A stretch of 64,000 nt of DNA, from NCBI RefSeq assembly GCF_024166365.1, contig NC_064831.1, positions 27,270,768-27,334,767 on the forward strand, read 5' to 3'. This stretch comes from Elephas maximus indicus. Its lineage: Eukaryota; Chordata; Mammalia; Proboscidea; Elephantidae. Every line of letters begins with the position of its first letter. Position 1 is the stretch's first letter. Made by a program: the position numbers and the translations under genes. This document shows positions 20,701-35,700 of this stretch, piece after piece. The notes under the pieces were generated by a model, which was not told the origin of the DNA, ran no database searches, and saw only the letters and a program-made list of their open reading frames with translations.

Positions 20701-23700
20701 TTTTGGAACACCAGTTAGACATTCACTGGTCTTTGTGGTTCTGTTCCCTATGTCTTCAGTCCTTTTTATTCCTTGTTTCTCAGACTGAATACTTTGTATT
20801 GCTCTATCTTCAGGTTCACTTCTGTCATCTCTGATCTGATGTTAAGTCCATCTAGTTAATTTCTTATTTCAGTTATTGTAGTGCTAAACTCTAGAATTTC
20901 CATTGCTACTTTTTTATTTCTCTGGTGAGATCTCTGGTATGTTTATCCATCATGCATGAATTTTTATTTAAGTGATTGAGCGTATTTATTTACTTTAAAG
21001 TTCTTGTTTACTAATTGCAACATCTGGGCCGTCTCTGAGTTATTTCTGCCTGTTTTTTGTTTTGTTTTTCATGAGTATGTGTTGCCATTTTCTGTTTCTT
21101 CACATACTTTGTGACTGTGAATTGTATACTGGGTAGCGCGAATGTGGTGTTGTGTTCCTCTGTGAGTGATTCTTTGTGTCCCTCTGAACATGTTTTCTAG
21201 CAGGCAATGTCTTGGCTAGACTCAGATTCCCAACTCTGCCTGTCCTGTGAGAGATCAGCTAAAATCGCCACTTAGTTATGTCAGTTTCTGGCTGCTGCAG
21301 TTTCACAAGACCCTCTGAGGTCTTCCCCAAGCCACATATAGATAATCCAAGGGTTTGGGTGCATTTTATGTGCATATTTGGAAGTTCGTGTCCTCTGTCT
21401 TTTAACCCTTTAATCCAGTCCGGTGAGGCTTCAGCCTTCTACCACTTTGAGCTACACAGGTTGGACAACACCCTCGTGCAGAAAAATGCTAACTCCATAT
21501 GTCCTCAGGTGAAGCTTTTGTCTCTTAAGGTGGACTTCAGTGTCTCAGCCTTTCTGCCATTTTCCTGCATGGTTTCTATCCCTTACTTTTGACATATAAT
21601 TTTCTTTATACTCATAAAATATTGTGGGACAGAAAATTAAAATATATGTACAGAAAATGTGTTTATTATGTATAGAAAAAATGTATAATGTGTACAAAAA
21701 ACTTCTTATACTATATTAACACCTTTGGACTAGATTATAACTCTCTAAAGAGTTGTTTATCTAGACATAGAAATGTAAATTATTTCAGATACAATGCTCA
21801 GAATTTTCCAAACGACTCAGGAGCATGAAGTCTAGTATTGCTTCTATCCTAAATATTTGGGATTAGCTGTCTACTTGCTTGTATAAATTGTCTTCATTGG
21901 AACAGCTAGTAATATTTGTTTGAAATAAATGTTTTTACCCACTGTCTTCTTGATACATTCTAAGGAAGGAGAGTTAGAGAAAAAGGCCTCAAATCTTTGC
22001 CTTAGATTCTTGTAAGATATTTTATTTTAGAGCAGTGAGAGTTTTGAAAATTGCTACAAACAAATGCAGAGGTAGCAGTTAGGTAAAGAACTGCAGTAGG
22101 TCTTTTAGTGACTTTTTTTAGTCACTGAGACATCAGAGCTTTAAAGGAAAGCATATGAGCCCCCACTGCCTTAACAATTTTGGTGTTTCAGGAGCAAACT
22201 CCTACTAATGTAGATTCCAGAGTTATGAAAAGTCTTAATAATGTTATTGCCACCACAAATCTTTAGAATTAAACTCACATTTTATTTTAAACAGGGTCCA
22301 TCGTTAACAAATCCATCATTGTCATCCTTTAGAGAAAGTCTCGGAGATTCTTTTTCGCCAGAATCTGGGGAAAAAACATCCATTACAGGTGCTTAATGTC
22401 TAATTATTGTATCATATTTTATTTGCGAAGCCTCTGTTGCTTAAAATCCTATTGTAAAAGAAATATTACTGTGCATAATTACAGGAAAAATATATGTGTT
22501 TGCCTGAGTTTGAATCCTGATTGCAGTTTATTAATCATGTGATCTTAGATACAGTAATTAATCTCTCAGTGCCTCAGTTTCCCTATTTCATAACAACAGC
22601 AGTAACTCCTTCTACCTTATAAGGCTGTTGTTTAAATTAAATGACACGGTTCATTTTAGCCATTAATCTACTTCCTGACACAAATAAAGTGATCACTGAA
22701 TGTGAACTATTATTAACCAAAACCAAACCAAACCCCATTGCTGTCAAGTTGATTCCAACTCATAGCAATCTTATAGGACAGGGCAGAACTGCCCCATAGG
22801 GTTTTCAAGGCTGCAGATCTTTATGGGAGCAGATTGCCACATCTTTCTCCCACGGAGCAGCTGGTGGGTTTAAACTGCTGCCCTTTCGCTTAACAGCCAA
22901 GTCCTTTAACCACTTTGCCACCAGGGCCCCAAATTATTATTATGTATGGGTTAATGTGGAGCCCTGGTGGCACAGTGGTTAAGAGCTCACCAGCTAACCA
23001 AAAGGTTGGCAGTTCAAATCCACGAGCCACTCCTTAGAAACCCTATGGGGCAGTTCTGCTGTGTCCTATAGGGTCTCTGTAAGTCGGAATCAACTGGATG
23101 GCAATGGGTTTGGTTTGGTTTTTGGTTATGGGTTAGTGTAGCAATCTGTAGTACAACATAATGGTTAGAAGGACTTTTAGAGTAAGACTAAGCTGGATTT
23201 GAGTCCACACACAACTACATGAGCAAAATAACTTCCCTGAACCTATATGTTAACCTTTAAACTGGGGATGTTAAGAGTAACCTACCATACAGGTTGTCGT
23301 GAGAACTAAATGGGTTCATGCATGTACAGTGCTGAAAACAGTAGCATAGTAAGCACGTAGTAAGTGTCAGGCTTGAGTTGTTAGCATTTTTTCGTTCCCG
23401 AGAGCTATGACTTGTAGCTTATTGAGAAGTGAAAGGCATAGCTGTTTCTAAAACCAGGGCGTGTAACTAACATTTATTAAGTGCTTACAATGTAGTATAA
23501 TTTCTGTCATTTTGCAGACGAGAAAAGCTGAAGTGCAGAGAGATTGGGAAACATACCCAAGGTCAGTGGTGGAGCCACAGTTTGAACCTTTGGCACCAAA
23601 GTCCTTGTTCTTTTTACTGAATAGATTTATTAACAGCAGTCAAGAATCCAATAATGATATTTTATGTCATGAGTATTCTCTGAGATGGGAATGTATAATT

Positions 23701-26700
23701 GTAACAAAAAAGTTGTTTTAAATCTAGCTTACCTCAGAAAGAGTTCACACAAAATGGCTGTAATGAAAGCAGTGGGACTGAAATATTTGTCAGTGAAGTT
23801 ACAGGGTTGGCCAAGAGGTGGGTCCTAGTAGAACGGAAAGTTGGAGATCCATACAAAAACACTGTTTAACTTCTGTTGAGCATTACACAGTGTGGTAGAG
23901 TCAGAATAATAGAAGCGATCCTGTAAAAATAAAACTAAATTTCTCCTGCCAGGCCCGGGAGTGCTGAACGGGTGAGTAATGGGCCTATTCTTGCCGTCCC
24001 TGTAGGTACAGGAGGCGGCACTGCCTCACGTGTGGGGATGGAACTTCCAGGGGCTGCACCCTTCTACAGTTGCATGAATTCTCTGCGTCTGTACAATTCT
24101 GTTAACTGCACTGCTAGTAACTGGAGTGGCATAGAGATGGTATGCCGCCCACTTATACCACCCATCGTTCCCGCTAAGGAACAAGGCTTTATACAGAACA
24201 GATTTTGCTGTCTTAACGTACTTGGTTTATACATCAACAAGGTCTTTTGATGCATCTTTGTTTTTGGATAGTTACTATACTCTATTTATTAAAGTGCTAT
24301 AATAAAAAAAAAAAATTTTTTTTTATTAGATATATCAAATGCTTCAGTAGATTAACTGTTGCAATTTTCTCTTGTGGATCACAGTTGCAAAAAACTGGAG
24401 TTTAATGTGATGGTTTTCTTTATGTCTTATTGTGCAAGACAAAATGGATTATAGACAGTCCTCGTGGCAAGGAAAACAAGTGAATTTGTTACCTGATTAA
24501 ATCAGAAGGGAATTTTAATGTTGTTACTCTATCTCAAAATAGATCAGAATGAAGAATTCACTGAAAACTGTGATTCCTCGAAATCAAAAGAAAACAAAGA
24601 GAATTCATTTTTGATAGACTTTGTTCCTTCTGCACTTGAGAAACCCAAGCAAAGCCCAGCGACTGCTGATGCCCTTGAAGGAGAAAAGGAGGAAGCTGAA
24701 CTGATGATAGGTGATGACTTAACACCTGATCCACTGCTATTTAAATCTCAGAGTGTCCTGACAGCTGTCGGTGCAACGGAATCTGCAAAGGTATTTATAT
24801 AAATTTATACCTTTTGTTACATAGCTTAAAACTTGAAATAGAATTTTTAAATATTTTGTCTTCCATTTTATGTATGTCTAAATTACCTGCAGAAACCCAT
24901 CTGCAGATATTATATTGTCAAATGCATTTTACATAATTCAATAGAATTTTAACTTCAGGAAAGATTTGGAGTGAATGTAGTGGAACCAGCACTGGTGGTG
25001 TAGTGGTTAAGAGCTCGGCTGCTAACCAAAAGGTCAGCAGTTCAAATCCACCAGCCACTCCTTGGAAACCCTATGGGGCAGGTCTACTCTATCCATAGGG
25101 TCTCTACGAATTGGAATCGACTCAACAGCAATGAGTTTTTAATGTTTTGTTAAAAATTATCAGAGGTATGTTTTCATAATGTATTTTAAATATTTTAGGA
25201 GCACATTCCTACAAGTGTATAGGGCTCTATAGGCTTCCATATTATAAAAATGCAGGTATCTGGAACAATATCTGAGGTTTTAATTAGTGATAGTTATTCT
25301 TTTGGATGCCATTTTACAACATTTTAACAACTTTAATAAAAACCTTTAATAATTATCAAAATCCATACTTTTTTTTAAAATAGGTGAACAGGGTGATCAT
25401 TATAATCAGGTAATTGTTATGACCTTGTATAATAATAGCGTCTTGAGAACCAGGTTTATAGTATGTGGGATTACTTGACCCTACACTATATTGTCCAAGA
25501 ATACTATACTTTTAAAATGTGTGGTATATGCATTTTTAACCTTTATCTCTCTTGACTTTAGTCTTTATCTCTTACCCTGTAGTTAGCTAGCAGCTCTGTG
25601 TACTCATTATTTGGGGAAGACAGCACTGCTAGCTGAAAATGTGTTGAGCAGGACTTTTATAGTGTCAAATATTAGCCTTATATTAAAGTTTATAGAGATG
25701 GGTCATTAAGCCATGTTCTGTGTGTATCATCCTTAGTGAATCTCCTTAGGAAAAAACTACTGCCAGGTTAGGGATGTGTTTTCTCACCTTAATACCAACG
25801 CCCACCTGTCCCTGTAAAGTGAAAATGTTGTGGGAAGGTTTTCAAAGTTCTTGTAGGAAGGGCCTCTTAAAAGATTATTTTGGAAATCATGGACCGTACT
25901 TTAGAAGTCTCTAAAAGAGATAGTTGTAAATTAGAACAGGTAAGTAATATATAACAAACGAGAACATAAAACTTTGGACTAGTTCTTTGGCTTTGTTCTC
26001 ACTTTCTACTGAGTGATCTTTTTTTTAAGTATAAATCTAGTCATTCCCCTGCTAAAGTCTGTTTGTTGGTTTCTCGTCACAGCAATAAAATCCAGACTCC
26101 TTGCCCTTGCCTAAAGATCTGACCTGGTTCTTTTCTGCCCATGTATTTTTTCCCTTCTCCTCCATGTTTACTCTGCTTCAGAACCAATGACCTCCTTCTC
26201 TTTCTCAAAAAGTACCAAGTGCTTTCCCTTCTGAGATCTTTCTTCCTTTCTGCAGACTTCCATACAGCCCCTGTCTGTGCATGATTTGTGTCTCAGCTCT
26301 GAAGCCAGCCCCTCAGGGACCTTCTCTGATCATGCTCATTGAAGCAGTCCTCAGACCCCGCTCCAGACTGTTACTGTGCCCTAGTTTACCTCCTCGGGGG
26401 TCACATCTGTTTATGACTTTATTACCTGTTGATCTTCTGTGATATTTAGTATCTTTCAGGGCATTTTATTCACTGATTTTTTTTTCCTAGTGCCTACTGT
26501 GATTAACCCGCATTAATTGCTTAAAAACTGCTGGTTTACTGACAGTCTGGTCTCTAAACCTGTAATAATTATTATGAATGATCCATCTATGACTTTTTCT
26601 ATTTAATAGAAAATAATTGAAGATAGAAATATAAAGAATAAAAACTCAACAAATAACAGAGCATCCAGCGCATCTGGCAGGTAATCAAGTTATCAGTCTC

Positions 26701-29700
26701 TCTCATTTGTGTTTTCTTTCTAGCAAAGCTGGTTGTAAATTTAGCTTTTGTGAAGTAAATTCCATTTGGTGTTGTCTTAGTTATCTAGTGCTGCAGAAAC
26801 AGAAATACCACAAGCAAATGGCTTTAACAAAGAGAAATTTATTCTCTCAGAGCCCAGTAGGCTAGAAGTCCTAATTCAGGGTGCCAGCTTCAGGGGAAGG
26901 CATTCTCTCTCTGTTGGCCATGGAGCAAGGTCCTTGTCATCAATCTTCCCCTGGTCTAGGAGCTTCTCAGGCGCAAGGACCCCAAATCCAGAGGAGGCAC
27001 TCTGCTTCTGGTGCTGCTTTCTTGGCGGTATGAGGTCCCCATGTCTCTCTGATCTCTTCTCTCTTCTATATCAAAAGAGATTGATTTAAGACACAACCTA
27101 ATCTCGTAGATTGAGTCCTGCCTCATCAACATAATTGCCGCTAATCCTGTCTCATTAACATCGTAGAGGTTAGGATTTACAACATACAGGAACGTCACAT
27201 CAGATAACAAAATGGTGGGCAGTCACACAATACTGGGAATCATGGCCTAGCCAAATTGATACACATTTTGGGGGGACACAATGCAATCCGTAACAGGTGG
27301 TGCTTGGTTTTTTTTTTTTTTATCATTTCTATCTCATGAGATTAATGAGATACTTATGATAAAACCCCTCACTTAATTATATTTTTTTTATAAAGAAGGA
27401 ATTAGTAAAATGGTTGTCTCTAACTGGTTGTTTGTTTAAATACGTGGAATGTTTATGCAGTACCTTTTCATCTCCAGAATCTTCATTCTTCAGGGATATT
27501 TTTCTTCTCCCCTAATGGCAATGAGTAGGGATTCCTCATACTCTGCGCTGCTCTTGTAATAGAGCTCCTTTGTCCTGTTTTTTTCCTGGTGCTGTAGTAT
27601 AGCGGAAACCCTGGTGGCGTAGTGGTTAAGAGCTATGGCTGCTAACCAAAAGATCAGTGGATAGAATCCACCAGCCGATTCTTGGAAACCCCATGGGACA
27701 CTTCTACTCTGTCCTATAGGGTCGCTATGAGTTGGAATTGACTCAAAGGCAACAGGTTTTGTTTTCTGGTTTTTTATAGATACAGTAATGAAGCTTAAGT
27801 CCAGCATTTTACATTTACTAAGTACATGAGAAAATGTACTTTTTTTTAAATTGTGCTTTAGGTGAAAGTTTACAGCTCAAGTTAATTTCTCATACAAAAA
27901 TTTATACACATATTGTTATGTGACATTAGTTGCAATCCCTACAATGTGACAGGCCACTCCCCCTTTCCACCCCGTATTTCCCATGTCCATCCAACCAGTT
28001 CCTGCCCCTTCATGCCTTCTCATCTTGCCTCCGGACTGGAGCCGCCCCTTTGGTCTCATGTATCTGATTGAACTAAAAATCATATTCCTCATGAGTATTG
28101 TTTTTTATTTTATAGTCATAGACAGTCTAATCCTTTTCTGAAAAGTGGGGAGAAAAGGTACTTAAAACCCTCCGGTTCTATGGACTAAGTTTGTTTATGA
28201 TAACAATTGATAGTTTTATCTACACTGGTGATAATGTACGCTAATCACTGGTGATAAATGCTAATCAAAACCTGAATTTTTAAAATTCTCATTAATCGAA
28301 TTACTTTTAATCAAGTAGAGCAGAGTTTGGGCCATACAGTCTCTGTTGTAACTAGTGAACTCTGCCGTTGGGGGAAGGCAGCCATTGGCAGTATGTAAAT
28401 GAATGGACATGGCTGTGTTGCAGCATAACTTCATTTACAGAAACAGATGGTGGGCCAGATTTTCCCACTGACCCCTGAAATAGAGGTTACTCTTCTTTCC
28501 AACTTTATATTTAGAATTGTTCATGTAAAAAAATGCAACAAGATTACTAAAAGAATGATTAAACTTCACTTCATTAATATTACTTTTCCAGTTAACTTGA
28601 GATGTGGTCCATGTTTTTAAAAAATGTTCTAATTACAAGTATCTAAACAGAAGAAATCATTTTAAAGCACATAATTTAAATGATGTTGAATAGGGACTTT
28701 TTGTATCCTAAGAAAAGACTGTACTCTTTACACCATTTTTAAGATAATTATAATAAATTAGATTAGAATGCAGTTTTCCAGATGTAGTAGTTGCCGATTC
28801 TAATGGATCTCCGTTCTGCAGAATGCAGTTGTAACGTTTGGTCTTTATTTACTTGGATCTTTTCAGGTTAATGACCTCTGCATTTTTAAAGAAACCTGGA
28901 TCTATAAGGCAAACTCAGTCGACAGCTACCTCTTCTCACTATTTAGGGACTTTGAAAGTCTTGGACCAAAAGCTCTCACAGAACCAGAGCAGAGAGCCTG
29001 ACAAAGCGGATGATATAAGGGCAGCTGTTTATCAGGTAGAAATGAACATATTTAAAAAAGGAAAAGCAGAAAAACTAATAAGGAAGACAACCGGTTTCCC
29101 ACAGAATAAAGTAGTGTTATCAGGGATGATGGTTAATACTTAATTTTATTGAAGATCTTCCTTTGTAATACATGAGCAATCCAAAGCCTTTTTTACTAAT
29201 TTATTTACTTCTTCATTTGGTGTAAATGAGATTACAGATGTTTTTAAAGAAAGAAAATATGTCACTGTAGTTTATAAAAATATAAAAGCAAAAAATGTTA
29301 AAAGTGTACAGGGTTTTTTTTCCTTGAAGTTTGTATTATAATGAAAAAAGTTTGTAAATTTTTCCTTGCCAAAGACTTTGTATTTGGGCTTTATTTGGGC
29401 TTATACAGGAAAGGATTTTACTAGTCCTTTTATATAGTCTTCCACTATCCCTCAAAAAGGCATTATTTGGCATTTTTTTCTATACGGAATAGTACATTTT
29501 AGAAAATGTTACATGAGGATTTCAGAGAGAAATTGTTAATGTATTTAAGCATTACATTTGACTTTTGAAGGCTGTTGTTAATACTAACAGAATAGCATAC
29601 ATATAATTTTCTTAATTAGCACTTATCTTTATATATTTAGAATCCTATCAGAAAAAAGAGAAATTATACTAGTTTATTTAGAATTTGTAAATTCTTTTTT

Positions 29701-32700
29701 GAAGTTTTAACCAGGTATTTCAAAGGTAGATAAGAATTCAAATGTTTAATATCATAATGCTTTTTTTGTTCTCACAGGACTGGTTAGAAAAGAAAAATGT
29801 GTATTTATATGAAATGCACAGAATCAAAAGGATTGAAAGTGAAAACCTAAGGATCCAAAATGAACAGGTATTATGAAATATAGAAGTAAAACAGATTGTG
29901 AACTTTTATGTCAGTAAAATATCTATGAATATTTAATGTTTCTAAATCAACTGTTTTTATATGGCAGAATAACTTGCATATGAAAGAATTGGTTTCTGAT
30001 TTTTATTTCTCTGTTACTTTATAAATTTTTAGTTTGATATAAATACAGCTTTTTTACATAAAAACACACATTTATATTTTTTCTTTAGCATTACTGATTA
30101 TGAAGCTATTATTTTAATAACATTACCAGCCATCTTAATTTCCTGTCATTTATTATACTGAGGCACCTCCAGAAATTATGAAAAAAAGGTTTTGAACTAG
30201 GAGAAATTTGTGTACCCTAGAGGCAAGTTTAGGCCTACCCAGAAAGGATTTGGTTAAATATGGGGCTAGCCTGGGATGAGATGCATGTGCTGATAGAAGC
30301 TGTTTAACTCCACGTTGGCCAAGACACTAAGAAATGGAAACCTGAAATGGCTGAGAATTTGCGTTGAGCTCCCTAAGATCAGTTTGAACCAGCATGGATT
30401 GTTCAGGAGAGTGCGGACTTATTAACTGTCATCGCGACTTCCATCTCTTTAACCTTTTCTGCTTTACGTCCATCAACTGCGTGGCTTCGCTGTTCTAATC
30501 CATTCTTAATATCATTATTAGTCACTTCATCTATGCTTTTACAGACTTTCTCAAGTTAAATTACTTTCTGCAGTAATATCACACTTTCCAAACAACCATT
30601 TTTCTGCCCCTGATGCTTTTCCTCTGTTTGACAAAGGACTACCAAGTAAAGCTGGGGCAGGAGGTGGGGTGGTCTGATCAACCATGCTAATTTCCTTTGC
30701 CCCCAAATTATCATCTAAGTCTACATCTGAGAATACATTGCTGCTCCAGAAATTTTTTGTAACTATTATTTAGTTTAAGACCTCAGTATGTAACTTTGAG
30801 CAAGTAACTTAACCTTTATTTCTCAGTTTCATCATCTGTGAAAAAGTACCTATCTATAGGGTTGTTGTGAGGATTATGCGAAGAAATACAAGTGTAGCAT
30901 ATAGATTATATGACTGGCACATAAGAAGCACTTGATGCATTTGAGCTGTTGATGTTTCTGTTCCCAGTTGCAGGTGTTTCAGAGATCACTCTTGAGACTT
31001 GACCGCATTTACAACTTGGCCAAGAGTATAAAAGCTCCTCAGACACCAGCTTTTGTTTTCCTCTTTTCTGTCTTGAATTTTATCTTTACTTTTAAGATCA
31101 ACCCCAACCTGCGCTCTTGATCCCATACCCTTTCCCACTGATGAGAGCTGTAGCCTTGTTTCATTCTCATCTGCACTTTCAGTCTCTTCCTCTAACCTCT
31201 GCCTGGTAGCCTGCAGACATGCTCAGATCTCACCCATCTTCAAAAATAAAGGCCATGATGAGGGCTGTGGGGACCATGGTGTCAGAGAACATCTAGCTGA
31301 AGTGGCATAACGTAGTTTATAAAGAAAATGTTCTGCATTTTATTTTGATGAATAGTGTCTGGCGTCTTAAAAGCCTGTGAGTGGCCATATAAGATACTCC
31401 ACTGGTGTCACCCCTTTGGGAACAAGGAAGAATGAAGAAAACTAAAGATACAAGGGAAAGAGTAGTCTAAAGGACTAATGGACCACATCTACCACAGCCT
31501 CCACCAAACTGAGTCTAGTACAACTAGATGGTGCCCAGCTACCACCACTGACTGCTCTGACAAGGATCATAGTAGAGGGTTCTGGACAGAGCTGGAGAAA
31601 AATGTAGAACAAAATTCTAACTCACAAAAAAAGACCAGACTTACTAGCCTGACAGAGACTGGAGAAACCCCGAGAGTATGGCCCCCAAACACCCTTTTAG
31701 CTCAGTAATGAAGTCACTTCGGCCAAAGATTGGGCAGCCCCATAAAACAAAATGAGACTAAAGGTGTACATCAGTCCGGGGCAAGGACTAGAAGGCAGGA
31801 GAGAACAGGAAAACTGGTAATAGGGACCCAAGGTCGAGAAGGGAAAATGTTGACATGTCGCGGGGTTGTTAACCAATGTCATAAAACAATATGTGTACTA
31901 ACTGTTTAATGAGAAGCTAGTTTGTTCTGTAAGCCTTCTGAAGTACAGTAAAAATAAAGGCTGTGAAAAAAAACATTCATTGTTCTGTTCATTGCCAAAA
32001 TGGACTTAGAAAGAAAGATTCCCACAGTGAGCGGCACTGTGAGTCAGTACCGTGTGGGACAGCCCCACATGGGATGTGCCTCCATACCTGTTCCTGTTAC
32101 CACATTGGTAGCATTGCACTGCTCTGGTCAGTGTTGTCAGCCTTCTTGTTTAACCTCATAACTCCGTGAGGTAGGTAGTATTTTACTTCTATACTGATTT
32201 ATCTCTGTAATGTTTTATCTCATTTGATGTTGAACAGTATTATGCAGCAAATAGAGAAGTTTATGGAATTAGATATTGAAGTAAGTAAAACAACATGCTT
32301 GCTTGCTATACAGTAACCTGCATGTTTTCCAGTACAGTAGATGCTTTAAACATTTGGAATATTTGTGAGTAGGAAGAATCTGATGCCTTGATGTCAGCCA
32401 GTACTAGAGTTCAAGCAAAAGATCTGCACTAGCTGTGGGAATTTGGCCAGTTTAGCTTACTCTAACTTACCTTAGATGCCTGTAACTTCCCTGATATTTT
32501 TCTTTTTCCTAAATATTTTATTATGGAACATTTCATAGTATCACTCATCTTATTACAGTTTATTTTCATAACATTTGCTTAGTACACTTGTAAACAAGAA
32601 ATAGTTGATTTTCTTCTCACAAATGCAGTAGAGCAATAACTGAAAAATGCTTTTTTAAAAGGCACCTTAAAATACAATGGATAATTCAGATGACCTGTTT

Positions 32701-35700
32701 TATAAATCATCTTGTCCAAATCATTCTAAATAAATTATTTGTTTTGAAACATAATTTCTTAATTATGAATGTCAAGGTGATTAAAGATAAATGTGGTATC
32801 TATGTATATTGTCTATGTGTATGTATGCTAATGTACACGTACAGATGTGCCAATTATTTTTCCAAAATAGAAAAGAGTGGCTAAGAGAGAAGAAGCATTA
32901 GCATCATTTGAAGCTTGGAAGGCTATGAAAGGAAAGGAAGCCAAGAAAATGGCTGCAAAACAGAGGCTCGAGGAGAAAAGCAAGAAGAAAACTGAAGAGG
33001 AAAATGCTGTGAGGAAAGGAGAAGCATTACAGGTATTCAAGAGTTTTGAATATTTTTCTTAAGAATTATTTCTAAACATTTAAAATCTGTATTAGTGATC
33101 AGCTGTATTTTTGTCCTTCATAGTGAATATTATAAAATAAGTAAAAAGGAAAATTTACGGCAGTAAATAAGAAAACCATTCTGAGTTTTTTTAGGCTTTT
33201 GAGAAATGGAAGGAGAAAAAGATGGAGTATCTTAAAGAGAAAAGTAAAAAGGAAAAAGAATATGAAAGAGCAAAGAAGCAGAAAGAGGAGGAAACTGTTG
33301 CTGAGAAAAAGAAAGATAACTTGACGGCAGTTGAAAAATGGTAATCCAAAATAATAACTATTTTGATAGATTTTAAACTAATAACACTTCAGACTTCACT
33401 AGAGCTGATTTCCTTGAAGTGTACTAATACATTTTAATCTCGTTATTGCCGAAGATTAATTAGGGAATCTTTACTGTATCTTCTATAACTTTCTAGTATT
33501 TTATACTATCCTAAATAGGATCGAAAAAAAGGAAGCATTTTTCAAGCAAAAGGAAAAAGAAAAAATAAATGAGAAAAAAAAGGAAGAACTGAAAAGAGCT
33601 GAGAAAAAAGATAAAGATAAGCAAGCTCTTGATGAGTATGAAAGATGGTTGGTAAGTATCGTTTTTTTAATGCTCTTCTGTTTTATATCTTTACAGATCT
33701 CCTTTAGCTTTTATACTGGTCATTCATCAGGCTAATCAACTATTGAATAGTGAACCTTTTCTTAGATAAGCAGTATGCTAACCAAAAAACCAAACCCATT
33801 GTTGATTCCAACTCATAGCGACCCTAAAAGACAGAGTAGAACTGCCCCACAGAGTTTCCAAGGAGTGCCTGGTGGATTTGAACTGCTGACCTTTTGGTTA
33901 GCAGCCATAGATAGCACCTAACCAGTATACCACCAGGGTTTCCAAAATGCTCGGTGTTGATAAAAGTTACTTAAGAGCCTACATCGTGTCCCTCCCACAG
34001 ACTTTCACTCTAATTTATCCTCTCATTCAGTCTTCAGACTCTCCCTCTGCTAAATTCTAAACACAAACACACACACACTTTCTCATTTGTTGTTTTTCTT
34101 CTTGCAAGTCTTAGGAAGAATTCTAAGTATTCTTTCTTAAAATTCTGCCATTCTTTAGAACCATGCCATCTGAAATCTTATCTTTGTGACCTATTCCATT
34201 TCATTGGTTATTGTTTTATTATTATTATTTTTAATCTTCTTCAGAAGTTTTCTGAAATTTATTTTTAATCTTAAATCTTTTTTAATCTTCATTTTCTCCA
34301 TAGAGATCACTTCCCTTTCACAAGAAGAGGTCTTAGCTTCATGTGATATTTCATATCTGTATTTCAATACCTATCTTTTCTGCCTCTAATTCCAGTTCTG
34401 TTAGCCTTGTGTCCACTGGTTGTTTATACCTAGAAGCTGCCTGTTGAATTAATGCTCCCCTCCTGTACGTATCGTATCTTCTCCTAGTTTACTCGTTTCT
34501 GTGAATGCGTCTGCTGTTTCCTCAAGCACTCAGACTTAAAACTTCGAAGTCATAACATCCTCCCTCCCTGAGTCCCCACGTTTGGTCACTTAGCAGTCAT
34601 GCCTATTTTTCCTTTGCAGTGACTCACGTCTGAAAGCGTAGAAAGCAAACAATTATACTACTTAGGGTTTGCCAGATGATTTTAGGTGGAACTCAGCGAT
34701 AATATGTTACAACATTGAATTTAATGGTGAAAAGTTATTCCCTTCTTTATTCTCTTTCAGTCTTTCTTATGACCCCAAGGAGAAAGTCTTATTTAGGTAT
34801 TTTTTAATGAAAAAAGAGCAGGTATGAGGTTTGGGAGGAAAGCTGAGTAAAGCTGGACTTAGAGTTTTTGTTTGTTTCAGTGTACTTATATTTATACTGC
34901 CTGCTGTCTACTGCCATCGAGTCAATTCAGACTCAGCGACCCTCAAGGACAGAGTAGAACTACCCTGTAGGGTTTTCAAGGCTGTAAATCTTTACGGAAG
35001 CAGACTGCCACATCTTTCTCCTGCACTTTTATGTTTATAGTTACATTTCATTAATGTAAAGAAAAATGCTATTTTCCATTTTAGATTATCAATGTAAATG
35101 TTCATTTTATTAACTTGAGCAAGTTATAAATTCATATAAATAGGTATTTCCCATTAACAGGCAACACATTCACATGATTCATTAATCTAAAAGTGTAAAA
35201 TTATACATGGTGAAAAGTATGAAATTATGTATAGTGAAAAAGTCTGCCACCCTTGCTGCCCAATCACTTAATTTCTACCTTCCTACCCAAATAAGAAGCC
35301 ACTATAGTTAGTGCTTCTAGAAACAAATATGAATTTTTTTTGTCCTCTTTTGTATATATAGTAGCACACTATATATACACTGGAAACCCTGGTGGCATAG
35401 TGGTTAAGAGCTATGGCTGCTAACCAAAAAGGTTGGCAGTTCAAATCTACCAGGGGCTCCTTGGAAACCCTATAGGGAAGCCCTGCTCTGTCCTATAGAG
35501 TTGCTATGAGTTGCAATTGACCCGACAGCAATGGGTTTATAATATACACTGCTCTTCACCTTTTTTTCACCTGACAGTACATCTTGGGGGTGTTTCCTTA
35601 TTGGTATATATAGAGCCTCCTCAACAGTGCATACTACTCTATCATATGGACTTGCCATGACTTATTTACCTGTCTGCTATCAGGTAAATATCTTCATTAT

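Noticed and set aside
24518-24802. 94-codon ORF taken as an independent gene
   Set aside because: It is MAP9 exon 7 with intronic extensions at both ends; splice sites at 24541 and 24791 define the real limits.
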